This document shows positions 25,343-35,585 of a DNA stretch of 59,402 nucleotides, piece after piece. A program made the position numbers and the translations under genes. Under the pieces are notes generated by a model. It worked only from the letters and a program-made list of their open reading frames with translations, had not been told where the DNA came from and did no database searches. Each line of letters opens with the position of its first letter. The stretch's first letter is position 1. The DNA comes from Gammaproteobacteria bacterium (GTDB taxonomy: Bacteria > Pseudomonadota > Gammaproteobacteria > S012-40), in the NCBI GenBank assembly GCA_919902765.1, contig CAKKRP010000095.1:1-59402 (forward strand). Direction: 5' to 3'.

Positions 25343-25774
25343 ATGTTAGATTCCCAGTTTAGTTTGATTGGTCTTTTTGTCAGCGCGTTATTTTCCGCGT
25401 CGATTTTGCCGGGCGGGTCGGAGGCCGTGTTGGCGGCCTTGATGTCGCGTCATGTGCATGCGCCTTTCACCTTGTGGGCGGTGGCCACCCTTGGTAATGC
25501 GCTCGGTGGCATCAGCACTTGGTATCTAGGCGTGTGGATGCGGCGTAAATGGCCGGGCCGCAAACTCAAACAAAAACATATGCGGGCGGTGGCGCGGGTG
25601 CGTGTGTATGGAGCCCCGGCGCTATTATTTTCGTGGTTGCCGATCGTGGGGGATGCCTTGTGTTTGGCCGCCGGGTGGTTGGGCACACGTACCACGCCCA
25701 CGCTGGTGTACCTGGTATTGGGTAAGGGCGTGCGTTATGCGGTGATCGTCGTCGCGATGGCGATGACGGCCTAG
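25343..25774 (+). CDS. YqaA-like inner-membrane protein (DedA/SNARE-associated superfamily)
   Basis: This 143-residue membrane protein matches the small YqaA branch of the DedA/VTT superfamily. The start SALFSASILPGGSEAVL contains the re-entrant-type loop residues. A conserved GNALGG region follows, and a later segment LLFSWLPIVGDALCLAAGWL forms the second membrane hairpin. DedA-type proteins influence lipid scrambling and envelope homeostasis; YqaA itself has no assigned reaction. It is divergent from hemJ and followed 63 bp later by the large FAD/Fe-S oxidoreductase. Confidence 0.85.
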   Translation: MLDSQFSLIGLFVSALFSASILPGGSEAVLAALMSRHVHAPFTLWAVATLGNALGGISTWYLGVWMRRKWPGRKLKQKHMRAVARVRVYGAPALLFSWLPIVGDALCLAAGWLGTRTTPTLVYLVLGKGVRYAVIVVAMAMTA

Positions 25775-25837
25775 AATGATCATTGCATAGCAATGACATG
25801 ATACACTTGGATTTGTCGCTCATAGCTTTACAAACAC

Positions 25838-28800
25838 ATGCGTATTCGTGAAATTCCCTATAACTACACCTCTTTCTCCGATCGCGAAATAATTATTCGC
25901 TTTTTGGGTGAAGAGATGTGGCAGGTGTTGAATGACCTGCGTGGCGTACGTCGCACGGGGCGCTCGGCGCGCATGTTGTTTGAAATCTTGGGGGATATGT
26001 GGGTGATTACACGCAACCCCTACATCCAAGACGATTTATTGGAAAACACGCGGCGGTTGCAATCGTTGATCGACACGCTTTATCAGCGGTTGGAGCAAAT
26101 CGTCGCGCGCGCCGATCATAACGAATTAACGGAAAAATTAATCGCTAGCGCGCGGTCGGCGATAGAAAAATTCGAGCAATGGTTTCCCGCGCAAGATTTG
26201 TTGCGGCGGCGCGTCGCGCGACGCTTAGGCAAAGTGACGCGGCGCGACAATATCGATTTCAGCGGCTTGGCGCGCGTCTCCCATGTCACCGATGCGACCG
26301 ATTGGCGCGTTGAATATCCGTTGGTGGTGATCAATCCCGATACCGAGCAAGAAGTCGCGGATATCGTGGCGGCGTGTATAGAATTAGGCCTCACCATCAT
26401 CCCGCGCGGCGGCGGCACCGGCTATACCGGCGGCGCCGTGCCCTTGCATCCCGACAGCATTATTATCAATACCGAAAAACTAGAACGCCTGGATAATGTT
26501 GTAATGCGGCGCATCCCCGGCGTGGATCATGCCGTCCCCACAGTGCGCGTCGAGGCCGGCGTGATCACCAAACGCGTATCAGACGTGGCGGAAAAGGCCG
26601 GCTATGTGTTTGCGGTCGATCCCACGTCGCAAGATTCTTCGACCATAGGCGGCAATATCGCCATGAATGCGGGCGGAAAAAAGGCCGTGTTATGGGGCAC
26701 GACCTTGGACAATCTGGTGTCGTGGCGCATGGTCACCCCGCATGGCGGGTGGTTGGAAGTGGAGCGTCTGAATCACAATTTGGGCAAAATTCACGAACAA
26801 GAAACCGTAATGTTTAGAGTGACGCATTATGCGGGTGACGCCAAAACCCGCGTCGGCGAACCTGAATTATTGCAAATGCCCGGTCAGGCCTTGCGCAAAG
26901 AAGGCTTAGGTAAGGATGTCACAGATAAATTTTTGTGCGGCCTGCCCGGCGTGCAAAAAGAAGGTTGCGACGGCATGATCACCTCAGGGGTGTTTTTGTT
27001 GCATCGCATGCCCAAATATACGCGCACGGTTTGTCTCGAATTTTTTGGTCACGACGTGCGGCGCGCCGTCGGTGCGGTGGTCGAAACCAAGGATTATTTA
27101 GATGCACGCGCGGATGTTGTGCTGTCCGGTTTGGAGCATTTGGACGAACGTTACGTAAAGGCGGTCAAATACACCACCAAGGCGGCGCGCCGCGAATTGC
27201 CTAAGATGGTGCTGCTGGCGGATATTTCCAGCGATAATGAAAATGCCGTCGCTGAGGCGGCGTCGGCCGTGGTGCGGCTGGCCAACGCGCGGGACGCCGA
27301 AGGTTTTATCGCGGTGAGCCCCGAGGCGCGGCGGCGCTTTTGGCATGATCGTAGCCGCACCGCCGCCATCGCCGCGCATACCAACGCCTTTAAAATCAAT
27401 GAAGATGTCGTTATCCCGTTGGACAAACTCGCCGACTATAACACCGGCATCGAGCGCATCAATATCGAATGTTCGATAAAAAATAAGCTGCGCATCCTTG
27501 ATGCCATCGCCGATTTTCTCGACCAAGATTGGCGCACCTTGCTGGTTGCGGAAGGCTTAGAGGCGAGCGCTGAAAACGACGCCATCGTCCACCAAAAAAA
27601 ACGCGCCGCGTGTGACATCGTGCATCGCGTCCGTTCCACTTGGCAGGCCTATCTGGAGGCCTTCGACGGCCCGGCAAATGCGGTATTAAACAGCGTTCAA
27701 TTACAGACGCCGGATCCGCAAGTCACGTTGATCGATCTATTATTGCGGCGCGAATTGCGCATCTCGTATCGCCACGCAGTCGAACAACCGCTCAAGGAAA
27801 TATTCGCAGGCCTGGAAATGAAGGCCGTACGCGACTGCATGTTGGAAATCCATCGTAGCATACGCACTTCGCGCTTGTTCGTGGCCACCCATATGCACGC
27901 CGGTGACGGCAACGTACACACCAATATTCCGGTCAATTCCAACGACTACGATATGCTGCAAGAAGCGGATCGAATGGTCGATCGCATCATGGCCCTGGCC
28001 AAGGAATTGGGCGGCGTCATTTCCGGCGAACACGGCATCGGTATCACCAAAATACAATATCTCGATGACGCGCAAATAGACGCATTTGCGGCCTATAAAC
28101 AACAGGTAGACCCGGCAGGCAATTTTAATCGCGGAAAGTTGTTGCGCGGCGCCGGTTTGGAGCGCGCCTATACGCCGTCCTTGCGTTTAGTGCAGCAAGA
28201 GGCATTGATTCTGGAGCAAAGCGAACTCGGCGCGTTGAATGACGACATCCGTCATTGTTTGCGCTGCGGCAAGTGCAAGCCGGTGTGCAGCACCCATATC
28301 CCGCGCGCCAATCTTGCCTATTCGCCGCGCAACAAGATACTCGCCACCGGGTTGATCATCGAAGCCTTTTTATACGAAGAGCAAACGCGGCGCGGCATAT
28401 CGTTGCGTCATTTCGACGAAATGAATGACGTGGCCGATCATTGCACCGTTTGTCATAAGTGCCTCAATCCGTGTCCGGTGAACATCGATTTCGGCGATGT
28501 CAGCATGCGCATGCGCAATATTTTGCGCGCGCGCGGCAAAAAAAATCTCAATCTGGGTAGCGCGGTTGCGATGGCGTTTTTAAACATCACCGACCCTGCG
28601 ACCATCAAGATCATGCGCAAATTCATGGTCGATTGGGGTTTTCGTGCGCAACGTTTTATGCACAAACTCGCCAAGCAGAAAAAGTGGTTTGCGCGCGCCA
28701 AATTGCCCGAATCGACCACCGGAAAAACGCCGGTTAAAGATCAAATCGTACACTTTATCAAAAAACCCTTGCCCGCGCATATGCCGACGCAGACGACGCG

Positions 28801-29662
28801 CCAACGCTTAGGATTGGAAGACAAACAGACCATCCCGATAGTGCGCGATCCGCGCAAGGTGACGGATGACAGTGAGGCGGTGTTTTATTTTCCGGGCTGC
28901 GGTTCTGAGCGTTTGTTCAGTCAGATCGGCCTCGCGACGCTGGCAATGTTGTATGAAGTCGGCGTGCAAACGGTGTTGCCGCCGGGATATTTGTGTTGCG
29001 GTTATCCGCAGGCCAGCGCCGGAGACGAGCCGCGCAGCCAGAAAATCACCACCGACAATCGCGTGCTGTTTCATCGCGTCGCCAACACGCTCAACTATTT
29101 GGACATCAAAACAGTGATCGTGTCGTGCGGCACCTGCATGGATCAATTATTAAAATATGAATTCGAGCGCATCTTTCCCGGTTGTCGGTTGCTCGATATA
29201 CACGAGTATCTCGCGGAGCGCGGCATCACCAGTCAAGGGGTCGCCGGACAACACTATTTATACCACGACCCATGCCATACGCCGATGAAAGTGCATAATC
29301 CGATTACCGTGGCGCAGCGTTTGATGGGGCAGGCGGTTCAGCTTTCGGATCGTTGCTGTGGAGAGGCGGGCACCTTGGCGACCGCACGGCCCGACATCGC
29401 CACCCAAGTGCGCTTCTTGAAACAAGAGCATTTACATGCGGGCATACAAGCACTGACCGGCGATATGCAGGCGCACGGCAAAGTGAAAATGTTGACGTCT
29501 TGTCCGGCCTGTCAACAAGGTTTGGCGCGTTTTAGCGACGATACCGGTATGGAGACCGATTACATCGTCGTGGAGCTGGTGAAACGTCTACTCGGCGAGC
29601 GTTGGGCGGATGAGTTTGTGGCGCGCGCGCAACAGGGTGGGGTGGAGCATGTGTTGTTATAA
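25838..29662 (+). CDS. Large FAD/Fe-S oxidoreductase, DUF3683 type (D-lactate dehydrogenase-like)
   Basis: This is a 1274-residue fusion. An N-terminal DUF3683-type helical region (to about residue 150) precedes an FAD_binding_4 domain with [15 protein letters not shown] (about 187-201). The FAD-oxidase C domain shows [13 protein letters not shown] (about 688-700) and a GEHGIG motif. Two 4Fe-4S motifs follow, CGKCKPVC (about 809) and [12 protein letters not shown] (about 869). At the end are two cysteine-rich CCG-type domains (CCGYP near 1052 and DRCCGEAG near 1169). This is the architecture of membrane-associated 2-hydroxyacid dehydrogenases feeding electrons to quinone. The natural substrate of DUF3683 members is not known to me; D-lactate or a related 2-hydroxyacid is inferred. 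It has its own upstream gap and no lactate permease nearby. Confidence 0.92.
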   Translation: MRIREIPYNYTSFSDREIIIRFLGEEMWQVLNDLRGVRRTGRSARMLFEILGDMWVITRNPYIQDDLLENTRRLQSLIDTLYQRLEQIVARADHNELTEKLIASARSAIEKFEQWFPAQDLLRRRVARRLGKVTRRDNIDFSGLARVSHVTDATDWRVEYPLVVINPDTEQEVADIVAACIELGLTIIPRGGGTGYTGGAVPLHPDSIIINTEKLERLDNVVMRRIPGVDHAVPTVRVEAGVITKRVSDVAEKAGYVFAVDPTSQDSSTIGGNIAMNAGGKKAVLWGTTLDNLVSWRMVTPHGGWLEVERLNHNLGKIHEQETVMFRVTHYAGDAKTRVGEPELLQMPGQALRKEGLGKDVTDKFLCGLPGVQKEGCDGMITSGVFLLHRMPKYTRTVCLEFFGHDVRRAVGAVVETKDYLDARADVVLSGLEHLDERYVKAVKYTTKAARRELPKMVLLADISSDNENAVAEAASAVVRLANARDAEGFIAVSPEARRRFWHDRSRTAAIAAHTNAFKINEDVVIPLDKLADYNTGIERINIECSIKNKLRILDAIADFLDQDWRTLLVAEGLEASAENDAIVHQKKRAACDIVHRVRSTWQAYLEAFDGPANAVLNSVQLQTPDPQVTLIDLLLRRELRISYRHAVEQPLKEIFAGLEMKAVRDCMLEIHRSIRTSRLFVATHMHAGDGNVHTNIPVNSNDYDMLQEADRMVDRIMALAKELGGVISGEHGIGITKIQYLDDAQIDAFAAYKQQVDPAGNFNRGKLLRGAGLERAYTPSLRLVQQEALILEQSELGALNDDIRHCLRCGKCKPVCSTHIPRANLAYSPRNKILATGLIIEAFLYEEQTRRGISLRHFDEMNDVADHCTVCHKCLNPCPVNIDFGDVSMRMRNILRARGKKNLNLGSAVAMAFLNITDPATIKIMRKFMVDWGFRAQRFMHKLAKQKKWFARAKLPESTTGKTPVKDQIVHFIKKPLPAHMPTQTTRQRLGLEDKQTIPIVRDPRKVTDDSEAVFYFPGCGSERLFSQIGLATLAMLYEVGVQTVLPPGYLCCGYPQASAGDEPRSQKITTDNRVLFHRVANTLNYLDIKTVIVSCGTCMDQLLKYEFERIFPGCRLLDIHEYLAERGITSQGVAGQHYLYHDPCHTPMKVHNPITVAQRLMGQAVQLSDRCCGEAGTLATARPDIATQVRFLKQEHLHAGIQALTGDMQAHGKVKMLTSCPACQQGLARFSDDTGMETDYIVVELVKRLLGERWADEFVARAQQGGVEHVLL

Positions 29663-29689
29663 ATGCCTGTTTGACATTAATTAAACATT

Positions 29690-29868
29690 GTTTAATTGTA
29701 ACTATTCAGCATGTGACCCTCCCCCTTTGCAAAAGGGGGATAGAGGGGGATTTAATCACTCTGCGCACTGATTTTATCGAGAAAAGTGGCAGCAAATCCC
29801 CCCTAGCCCCCCTTTTTCAAAGGGGGGACACTCAATATCAAGTATGTGCTGAATAGTTACGTTTAATT
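29690..29868. mobile_element. MITE-like element with 14-bp inverted repeats and 8-bp target duplication
   Basis: The element proper is 29698-29860 (163 bp). Its ends are GTAACTATTCAGCA (29698-29711) and the exact inverse TGCTGAATAGTTAC (29847-29860). Directly outside both ends is GTTTAATT (29690-29697 and 29861-29868), an 8-bp direct repeat expected from target-site duplication. The interior has long imperfect C-run/G-run inverted repeats, so the transcript could fold into one extended hairpin. It encodes no transposase and the short ORF inside it is spurious. It lies between the FAD/Fe-S oxidoreductase gene and the next operon. Confidence 0.85.
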
Positions 29869-29952
29869 AACGCGCTATGTAAATTTCCGCACCGTGACAA
29901 CCTATTGTTTTAGGCGGAATATCCCGGCATTTTCGCTATCAAGCGCATCCTA

Positions 29953-29961
29953 TGCTACACT
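29953..29961 (+). promoter_or_regulatory. Possible extended -10 promoter of the ubiB-mpl operon
   Basis: TG-C-TACACT resembles an extended -10 element about 80 bases before the first gene. No good -35 box is seen. Confidence 0.3.
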
Positions 29962-30041
29962 ACTATTATGAATAGTGTGGAATATTCGGCGAATCCAAAT
30001 TGATGTACACGCGGCGTGATAGTCGCGCAACGAGGTGTTCT

Positions 30042-30695
30042 ATGACGCAACACGATTTGACTGCACGCATCCAGCAATTGACCCAGCATGTGTTAAGGCA
30101 AGGCGCGGATATCCAAAAAGAAATTCGCGATGTCACGTTGTTGGCCTTGCGCGAAGGCAAACTCAATCGCGGCACTGCAGCGGATATTATTCGCGCCGTT
30201 GTGCAAGGCGCGCAGCAGGCGCGCGCGGCCTCTGAGCCGCCGCCCTCGTCACCGTTCGCACACGCCCTGCGCGGGATGGAAGAAGCGCTCGCCTATAGTG
30301 CCGAGGCAATGAAGCTGGCGCTGCAAGAGGCGGCCTCGCGCACGCGTGAGGCGACACTGCGTGAATTGCAACGCGGCAAGGACGATTTGGTGGCGCTGGA
30401 ACAAATGTTTATCGAGATCGTCACCGCCGCGACCCAAGGCGCGCAGCAGTCTACGCAACACACGTGGGATGATTTCTCCAAACACATGACCGACAATACC
30501 ACACGCTTGCGGGCTCAGGTGCAAGATGTAGTGACGCAATTGCAACAATATCTCGAACAAGAAGCTAAGCAAACCTTGCGCAAAGGCTCGGATACGGCAG
30601 TGCGTGTGGTGGACGGTCTGGCCAACAGCGTAGCCGACGCCTTGGGCCGTTTGGCCGCAACCTTGCGGCGCGACGAAGCCCCGCACCAGAAATAA
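30042..30695 (+). CDS. Helical protein encoded upstream of ubiB (DUF6781-like)
   Basis: This 217-residue protein starts at an ATG with a GAGGTG ribosome site, preferred to an upstream ATG at 30003. It is almost entirely predicted alpha-helix and rich in Ala, Gln and Glu, with no membrane segment or signal peptide. It has heptad-like stretches in the second half, reminiscent of phasins and apolipoprotein-like coils. The gene ends 4 bp before ubiB, so the two are co-translated. I think it belongs to a family (DUF6781) often found beside ABC1/UbiB kinases, but the name is from memory. A role in ubiquinone biosynthesis or lipid binding is inference. Confidence 0.7.
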   Translation: MTQHDLTARIQQLTQHVLRQGADIQKEIRDVTLLALREGKLNRGTAADIIRAVVQGAQQARAASEPPPSSPFAHALRGMEEALAYSAEAMKLALQEAASRTREATLRELQRGKDDLVALEQMFIEIVTAATQGAQQSTQHTWDDFSKHMTDNTTRLRAQVQDVVTQLQQYLEQEAKQTLRKGSDTAVRVVDGLANSVADALGRLAATLRRDEAPHQK

Positions 30696-30699
30696 CCGC

Positions 30700-32391
30700 A
30701 TGTGGTGGGATGCCCTCATTAATAACCGTGATCTGACGCGTATGCATGAGATCGCGTCGGTATTGTTGCGTTATGGCTTTGATGATGTAGTTTCGCGTTT
30801 GGGCATGGCGCGCACCTTAGAACGCGCCGGGCGTTTGCTAAAACGTCACGGCGGCGCGGATAAATCCGCCTTATCTTCACCCGAACGCCTGACCGAGGCG
30901 CTACAAATTTTGGGGCCGACATTTATCAAGCTCGGGCAGATTTTAGCGACGCGGGTGGATTTATTCGCGCCGGAATGGATACGCGCCTTCGAGACCTTGC
31001 AGGATCGCGTACCGGCGGTCGAATTTGACGCAGTGCTGGCACAGTTGCGTGTCGATTTAGGCGGCGATCCGCGCGATATTTTCCGTTATTTAGACACCCA
31101 ACCGTTGGCGGCGGCGTCGTTGGCGCAAGTACACAGGGCGCAACTGCAAGATGGCACGGATGTCATTTTGAAAATTCGTCGCCCCGGCGTGCGCGATGTG
31201 GTGGAGGCGGATTTGCGGTTGTTGGAGCGCGTGGCCGAGATCGCCGAACATGAAGTCACCGACCTACGGCGTTACCAGCCGCGCCAAATCGTCGCGCAAT
31301 TCGCCGTAACCTTGCGGCGCGAGTTGGACTTCGCCGTGGAATGCCATAGCGCGGAACGCATTGCCGCGCAGTTTGCGGACGCTAACACTCACATCATTAT
31401 AGTGCCCAAGGTGTATTGGGAATGGACCTCCGAGCGTTTAAATGTGCAGCAGTATATATCAGGCATACACGGGCGTGATTTAGCCGCCGTAGACGCCGCC
31501 GGTTTGGATAAAAAATTACTCGCCAAACGCGGTGCCGAGGCGGTGTTAAAAATGGTCTTGGAGCACGGCTTTTTTCACGCCGATCCACACCCCGGAAATG
31601 TGTACTATTTAACGGACAATCGCCTCGCGCTCATCGATTTCGGGATGGTCGGCCATTTGTCGGACGAGCGGCGCGCGGAAGTAGTGGATCTGTTATGGGG
31701 CTTGATGCGCAGAGACACGCGGCGCATCATCGACGTGTTGCAAGATTGGACGGAAGACGCCGCTGCCATGGAGCAGTCGTCGCGGCTGGCGCAAGACATA
31801 GATTTGTTTTTGGATCGTTATCACGGCTTGCCGTTACAACGCCTGGATTTAGCCGCCATGTTGCGCGATCTGGCGGCGTTGATCCGTGCCCACCAATTGA
31901 CCTTGCCCCCCGATTTGGCGGTGCTCTTCAAGACGCTGATTACGTTGGACGGTTTTGGCCGCATGTTAGACCCCGACTTCGATATCGTCGGCACGCTCAC
32001 GCCGTTTTTACAACGTTTGTTATGGCGGCGTTATCGTCCTGAAAATTTATTACGGCGTGGCGCGGCGGAGGTGTCCGGCACCTTGCAGGCGTTACAGAAT
32101 GTGCCGGTGGAATTGCGCAGGATTTTGCGCAATTTGCGTCGCGGATCGTTGCAAATCAACCTGGATATGCGGCGTTTGGATCACTTCGGTCACCAAATAG
32201 ATCGCGCCGCCAGCCGCGTGACCGTGGGCCTGGTGACGGCGGCGTTGATTATCGGGTCTTCTATCGTGGCGACCTTAGCGGAAGGCGAGGGTTGGCTGGG
32301 TATCCCGCCGCTGGGAATATTGGGCTTTGGCGCGGCGGTCGCCGGTGGGGTATGGGTGTTGCTCTCGATCTGGCGCGGCCGCAAAGATTAA
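30700..32391 (+). CDS. UbiB/ABC1-family atypical protein kinase
   Basis: This 563-residue protein has the UbiB-type motifs. These are an N-terminal KxGQ-type segment FIKLGQILATRVDL (about residues 74-87), an Ala-rich nucleotide loop AAASLAQVHRAQL (about 137-149), the catalytic HADPHPGN (about 294-301), and LIDFGMVG (about 312-319). Two C-terminal hydrophobic helices (about 505-525 and 535-555) anchor it in the inner membrane. UbiB-like proteins have ATPase activity and promote ubiquinone biosynthesis. Several paralogues can occur per genome, so I give no symbol. It follows the helical protein by 4 bp, and ubiX, also a ubiquinone-pathway gene, lies three genes downstream. Confidence 0.92.
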   Translation: MWWDALINNRDLTRMHEIASVLLRYGFDDVVSRLGMARTLERAGRLLKRHGGADKSALSSPERLTEALQILGPTFIKLGQILATRVDLFAPEWIRAFETLQDRVPAVEFDAVLAQLRVDLGGDPRDIFRYLDTQPLAAASLAQVHRAQLQDGTDVILKIRRPGVRDVVEADLRLLERVAEIAEHEVTDLRRYQPRQIVAQFAVTLRRELDFAVECHSAERIAAQFADANTHIIIVPKVYWEWTSERLNVQQYISGIHGRDLAAVDAAGLDKKLLAKRGAEAVLKMVLEHGFFHADPHPGNVYYLTDNRLALIDFGMVGHLSDERRAEVVDLLWGLMRRDTRRIIDVLQDWTEDAAAMEQSSRLAQDIDLFLDRYHGLPLQRLDLAAMLRDLAALIRAHQLTLPPDLAVLFKTLITLDGFGRMLDPDFDIVGTLTPFLQRLLWRRYRPENLLRRGAAEVSGTLQALQNVPVELRRILRNLRRGSLQINLDMRRLDHFGHQIDRAASRVTVGLVTAALIIGSSIVATLAEGEGWLGIPPLGILGFGAAVAGGVWVLLSIWRGRKD

Positions 32392-32504
32392 TGCCGGTTT
32401 TATCGAATTTTTAGAATTTCCGTTAAAAATCCTTGTAATATATCGGCGTGATTGCGCGCCCGGTGGCGCGCCGCAGGTGCCGCGATATTTCAAACAGGTG
32501 TTAC

Positions 32505-33017
32505 ATGGGTTCTTTTTTTAGACAGTGTTGGGGTTTGTGCGTTTTAGAAGTCCCGCCCCAGGATCTGCCCTTTTCGCGCCTCTTACAAGCGTTGACCATA
32601 TGCGCCTATTTTGGCGTGGGGCTGATCGTGAATACGATTTTTCAGTCCTGGGGTGTCGCGGCGGTGGTGTCGGCCTTGGACACGGGGTTGTTGATAGGCA
32701 TAACCTACGCCGCGTTGTGGGTGCGCGAATTTTTACCGCGCGCCACCCAGGCGACCACGGCCTTGGCGGCCAGCGGGGCGCTGCTGGGGCTGGTCGCCTT
32801 ACCGATATTTATTACGTTTAGGGATGCCACAGGGATCTTGCAAGGCGTAGATGGGCTGTTATTTCTGGGTATGTTGACGTGGCAAATCATCGTCGTGGCA
32901 CATATTCTGCGTCATGCGCTGTCAGTAGCGTTTATTGCGGCCTTAGGCGTGTCTTTGGTATATGCCATCGTGGTGTATAAAATTACCAATATCTTGATTC
33001 CAACTCCGGCAGGTTAG
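32505..33017 (+). CDS. Polytopic membrane protein, YIP1-like in appearance
   Basis: This 170-residue protein begins at the ATG at 32505, which is preferred because the longer frame begins within non-hydrophobic, arginine-rich sequence. It has four to five hydrophobic helices (about residues 24-47, 50-70, 85-103, 112-130, 136-158) and a short N-terminal cytoplasmic segment. I recognise no catalytic motif and the family is uncertain. It ends 1 bp before the mpl start, so it is surely in the same transcript. Confidence 0.7.
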   Translation: MGSFFRQCWGLCVLEVPPQDLPFSRLLQALTICAYFGVGLIVNTIFQSWGVAAVVSALDTGLLIGITYAALWVREFLPRATQATTALAASGALLGLVALPIFITFRDATGILQGVDGLLFLGMLTWQIIVVAHILRHALSVAFIAALGVSLVYAIVVYKITNILIPTPAG

Positions 33018-33018
33018 T

Positions 33019-34374
33019 ATGCATATCCATATTCTCGGTATTTGCGGCACGTTTATGGGCGGGCTGGCCTTGGTGGCGCGGCAACTGGGTTATAAAGTGA
33101 CCGGCGCGGATTCCCAAGTCTATCCGCCGATGAGCACTCAATTGCGCGAACAAGGCATCCCGTTGATCGAAGGTTATGACGCCGCGCAATTGCAACCCGC
33201 CCCCGATCTGATCGTCGTCGGCAATGCGATGTCGCGCGGTAATCCGGCGATAGAATATATGTTGGACAAAGGCCTGCGCTACACCTCCGGGCCGCAATTT
33301 TTATCCGAACACGTATTGCGTGAACGTTGGGTGTTAGCGGTGGCGGGCACCCACGGCAAGACCACCACCAGCAGTATGGCGGCGTGGATTTTAGAATACG
33401 CCAAGCTTGCGCCGGGATTCGTCATCGGCGGTGTGCCGAATAATTTTTCAGTATCGGCGCGGCTCGGCGATAAACCTTTTTTTGTCATCGAGGCCGATGA
33501 ATATGATACGGCGTTTTTCGACAAGCGTTCTAAATTCGTGCATTACCATCCACGCACCTTGATCGCCAACAATCTGGAATTCGATCACGCCGATATTTTT
33601 CCCGACGTGGCGGCGATACAGCGCCAGTTTCATCATTTGTTTCGCATCGTTCCGCAAACCGGTTTGATCGTGATGCCCAAGGCCGATGCGCATCTCGCCG
33701 AGGTGCAAAAAATGGGTTGTTGGACGCCGGTGGAATATATCGGCGACACAGAAAACGGGTGGTCCGCCGAACCGGTGCGCGACGACGGTTCGGCGTTTGC
33801 GGTGGCACTACGCGGTAAGCGCATAGGCACGGTCGAGTGGAGTTTGATGGGCATGTACAATATTCAAAACGCCCTGGCGGCTATCGCCGCGACGCGCCAT
33901 GCCGGCGTAGATCCCACCTATGCGTTAGATGCGCTGAGCGAATTTCAAAATGTGAAACGCCGCCAAGAACTGCGTGGCGAAGTCAATGGCATACGCGTAT
34001 ACGATGATTTTGCGCACCATCCCACGGCGGTGCATGTCACGCTCGACGGGTTGCGTCGTAAGGTCGGCCGGGAACGCATCATCGCTGTGTTAGAGCCGCG
34101 TTCGAATACCATGAAACTCGGTGTGCATAAAGACGATTTAATGCATGCCTTGGCCGCCGCCGACGCCGTATATTTTTATCAAGCGCCCAAGCTGCAATGG
34201 AATTTGGATGAAGTCGCGCAGGCGGTTGGAAAACACGCGCAGGTGATGCATAAGGTGCAGGATATCGTCGATGATATCGCCAAAATCGCGCGGCGTGGCG
34301 ACCATGTTTTGATCATGAGCAACGGCGGTTTTGAAGGCATACATGAACGCGTGTTAGAGGCCTTACGCGGGTGA
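33019..34374 (+). CDS. mpl: UDP-MurNAc:L-Ala-gamma-D-Glu-meso-DAP ligase Mpl
   Basis: Mpl is a cytoplasmic Mur-ligase paralogue that attaches recycled murein tripeptide to UDP-N-acetylmuramic acid, sparing de novo synthesis. The 451-residue length is typical. The N-terminus MHIHILGICGTFMGG is diagnostic. The ATP loop AGTHGKTTT lies near residues 109-117. The C-terminal Mur domain has DDFAHHPTA (about 331) and LEPRSNTM (about 358). Its stop codon overlaps the GTG start of ubiX. Confidence 0.97.
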   Translation: MHIHILGICGTFMGGLALVARQLGYKVTGADSQVYPPMSTQLREQGIPLIEGYDAAQLQPAPDLIVVGNAMSRGNPAIEYMLDKGLRYTSGPQFLSEHVLRERWVLAVAGTHGKTTTSSMAAWILEYAKLAPGFVIGGVPNNFSVSARLGDKPFFVIEADEYDTAFFDKRSKFVHYHPRTLIANNLEFDHADIFPDVAAIQRQFHHLFRIVPQTGLIVMPKADAHLAEVQKMGCWTPVEYIGDTENGWSAEPVRDDGSAFAVALRGKRIGTVEWSLMGMYNIQNALAAIAATRHAGVDPTYALDALSEFQNVKRRQELRGEVNGIRVYDDFAHHPTAVHVTLDGLRRKVGRERIIAVLEPRSNTMKLGVHKDDLMHALAAADAVYFYQAPKLQWNLDEVAQAVGKHAQVMHKVQDIVDDIAKIARRGDHVLIMSNGGFEGIHERVLEALRG

Positions 34375-34991
34375 CGGATCGAGACTCCATCAGCTTGGCG
34401 ATCACCGGCGCGTCGGGGGCGGCGTATGGGTTACGCTTGCTGGAATGTTTAATCCAAGCCAAACAACGCGTACAGTTGATGGTGTCTGCACCGGCGCATG
34501 TGGTGTTCGCGATGGAGATGGATTTGCAAATACCGTCGCGTCCGGCGGAGATGCAGACCTATTTCAGCAAGGCGTATGGGGCGGTGCCCGGTCAATTGCA
34601 GGTGTATGGTCGTGACGAGTGGACGGCACCCATTGCCAGCGGATCCAACGCGTCGCGCGCGATGGTGATCTGTCCTTGCTCGTCGGGCACCTTAGCGGCG
34701 ATCGCGCACGGCTTGAGCCGCAGTTTAATCGAACGCGCGGCGGATGTGGTGCTAAAAGAACGTCGCCAACTGATCTTAGTGCCGCGCGAAACTCCGCTTT
34801 CTGCGATACATTTAGAAAATATGTTGGCGCTGACACGCATGGGCGCCTTGATATTGCCTGCCGCGCCGGGGTTTTATCATAAGCCGCACAGCGTCGCCCA
34901 ATTGGTCGATTTTATCGTGGCGCGCGTGCTCCAACACTTGGATATCGGTCAAGAATTAGTGCCGCGCTGGGGCGAGGTCGTGGATGAGTGA
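34371..34991 (+). CDS. ubiX: Flavin prenyltransferase UbiX
   Basis: UbiX prenylates FMN with dimethylallyl phosphate to make the prenyl-FMN cofactor used by the decarboxylase UbiD in ubiquinone synthesis. The flavin-binding start ITGASGAAYGLRLLE, the central CPCSSGTLAAIAHG and the VPRETPL block are all present in 206 residues. The start is a GTG whose bases overlap the mpl stop (GTGA), and the end overlaps the next gene by 8 bp. Confidence 0.96.
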   Translation: MTDRDSISLAITGASGAAYGLRLLECLIQAKQRVQLMVSAPAHVVFAMEMDLQIPSRPAEMQTYFSKAYGAVPGQLQVYGRDEWTAPIASGSNASRAMVICPCSSGTLAAIAHGLSRSLIERAADVVLKERRQLILVPRETPLSAIHLENMLALTRMGALILPAAPGFYHKPHSVAQLVDFIVARVLQHLDIGQELVPRWGEVVDE

Positions 34992-35574
34992 GGTGAAATT
35001 ACCCCTTTTTCCGCTGCATACCGTGCTGTTTCCCGATGGGCCGTTACCGTTGCGCGTATTTGAACCGCGTTATCTCGATATGATCAGCGACTGTCTGCGC
35101 AAAGGCGGCGATTTCGGGATTAGTTTAATACGCGAGGGCAGCGAGATCGGCAAGGCCGCCAGCACGCATGAGATAGGCACTATCGCGCATATTCACGATT
35201 GGCACATGCGGCACGACGGATTATTGGGCGTGACCGTGCGCGGCGGCGAACGTTTTCGCATCGTGCGGGAACATGTGCAGACCAATCAGTTGGTGGTGGC
35301 CGACGTGGAATTATTCGCGCCGGAAACCGTGATGGATGTGCCGCAAGAATATCTCGCCTTAGGCGATTTAACGCGGCGTTTGATCAGTCAGATCAGTTTT
35401 CGTTATATGGATTTTCCCAAGCGCTTCGGCGATGCCTCATGGTTAGGTTTTCGTTTGGCGGAATTATTGCCGATCAAGCTTTCACAGAAACAATATTTTT
35501 TGCAACTCACAGACCCCGTGCTACGCTTGGAACGTTTGGGCGCGGTCTTGGAACAATTGGAATTACAGGTTTAG
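34984..35574 (+). CDS. Lon N-terminal-domain protein (peptidase S16, substrate-binding domain only)
   Basis: This 196-residue protein consists only of the Lon substrate-recognition domain: LPLFPLHTVLFPDGPLPLRV at the start, then FEPRYLDM. There is no AAA or protease domain. Such stand-alone Lon-N proteins are widespread, and their role is unproven (adaptor or substrate sorting is often proposed). The ATG overlaps the ubiX end by 8 bp, so it is translationally coupled. It is convergent with the zinc-ribbon gene 11 bp away. Confidence 0.9.
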   Translation: MSEVKLPLFPLHTVLFPDGPLPLRVFEPRYLDMISDCLRKGGDFGISLIREGSEIGKAASTHEIGTIAHIHDWHMRHDGLLGVTVRGGERFRIVREHVQTNQLVVADVELFAPETVMDVPQEYLALGDLTRRLISQISFRYMDFPKRFGDASWLGFRLAELLPIKLSQKQYFLQLTDPVLRLERLGAVLEQLELQV

Positions 35575-35585
35575 ACGTTGTTTGC

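Noticed and set aside
28444-28458. CTVCH in the FAD/Fe-S oxidoreductase as a c-type haem motif
   Set aside because: It is part of CxxCxxCxxxCP, a standard 4Fe-4S site in a cytoplasmic protein without signal peptide.
29671-29856. 61-codon ORF spanning the MITE
   Set aside because: It is a translation of the inverted-repeat element, of a kind that commonly appears as a spurious prediction.
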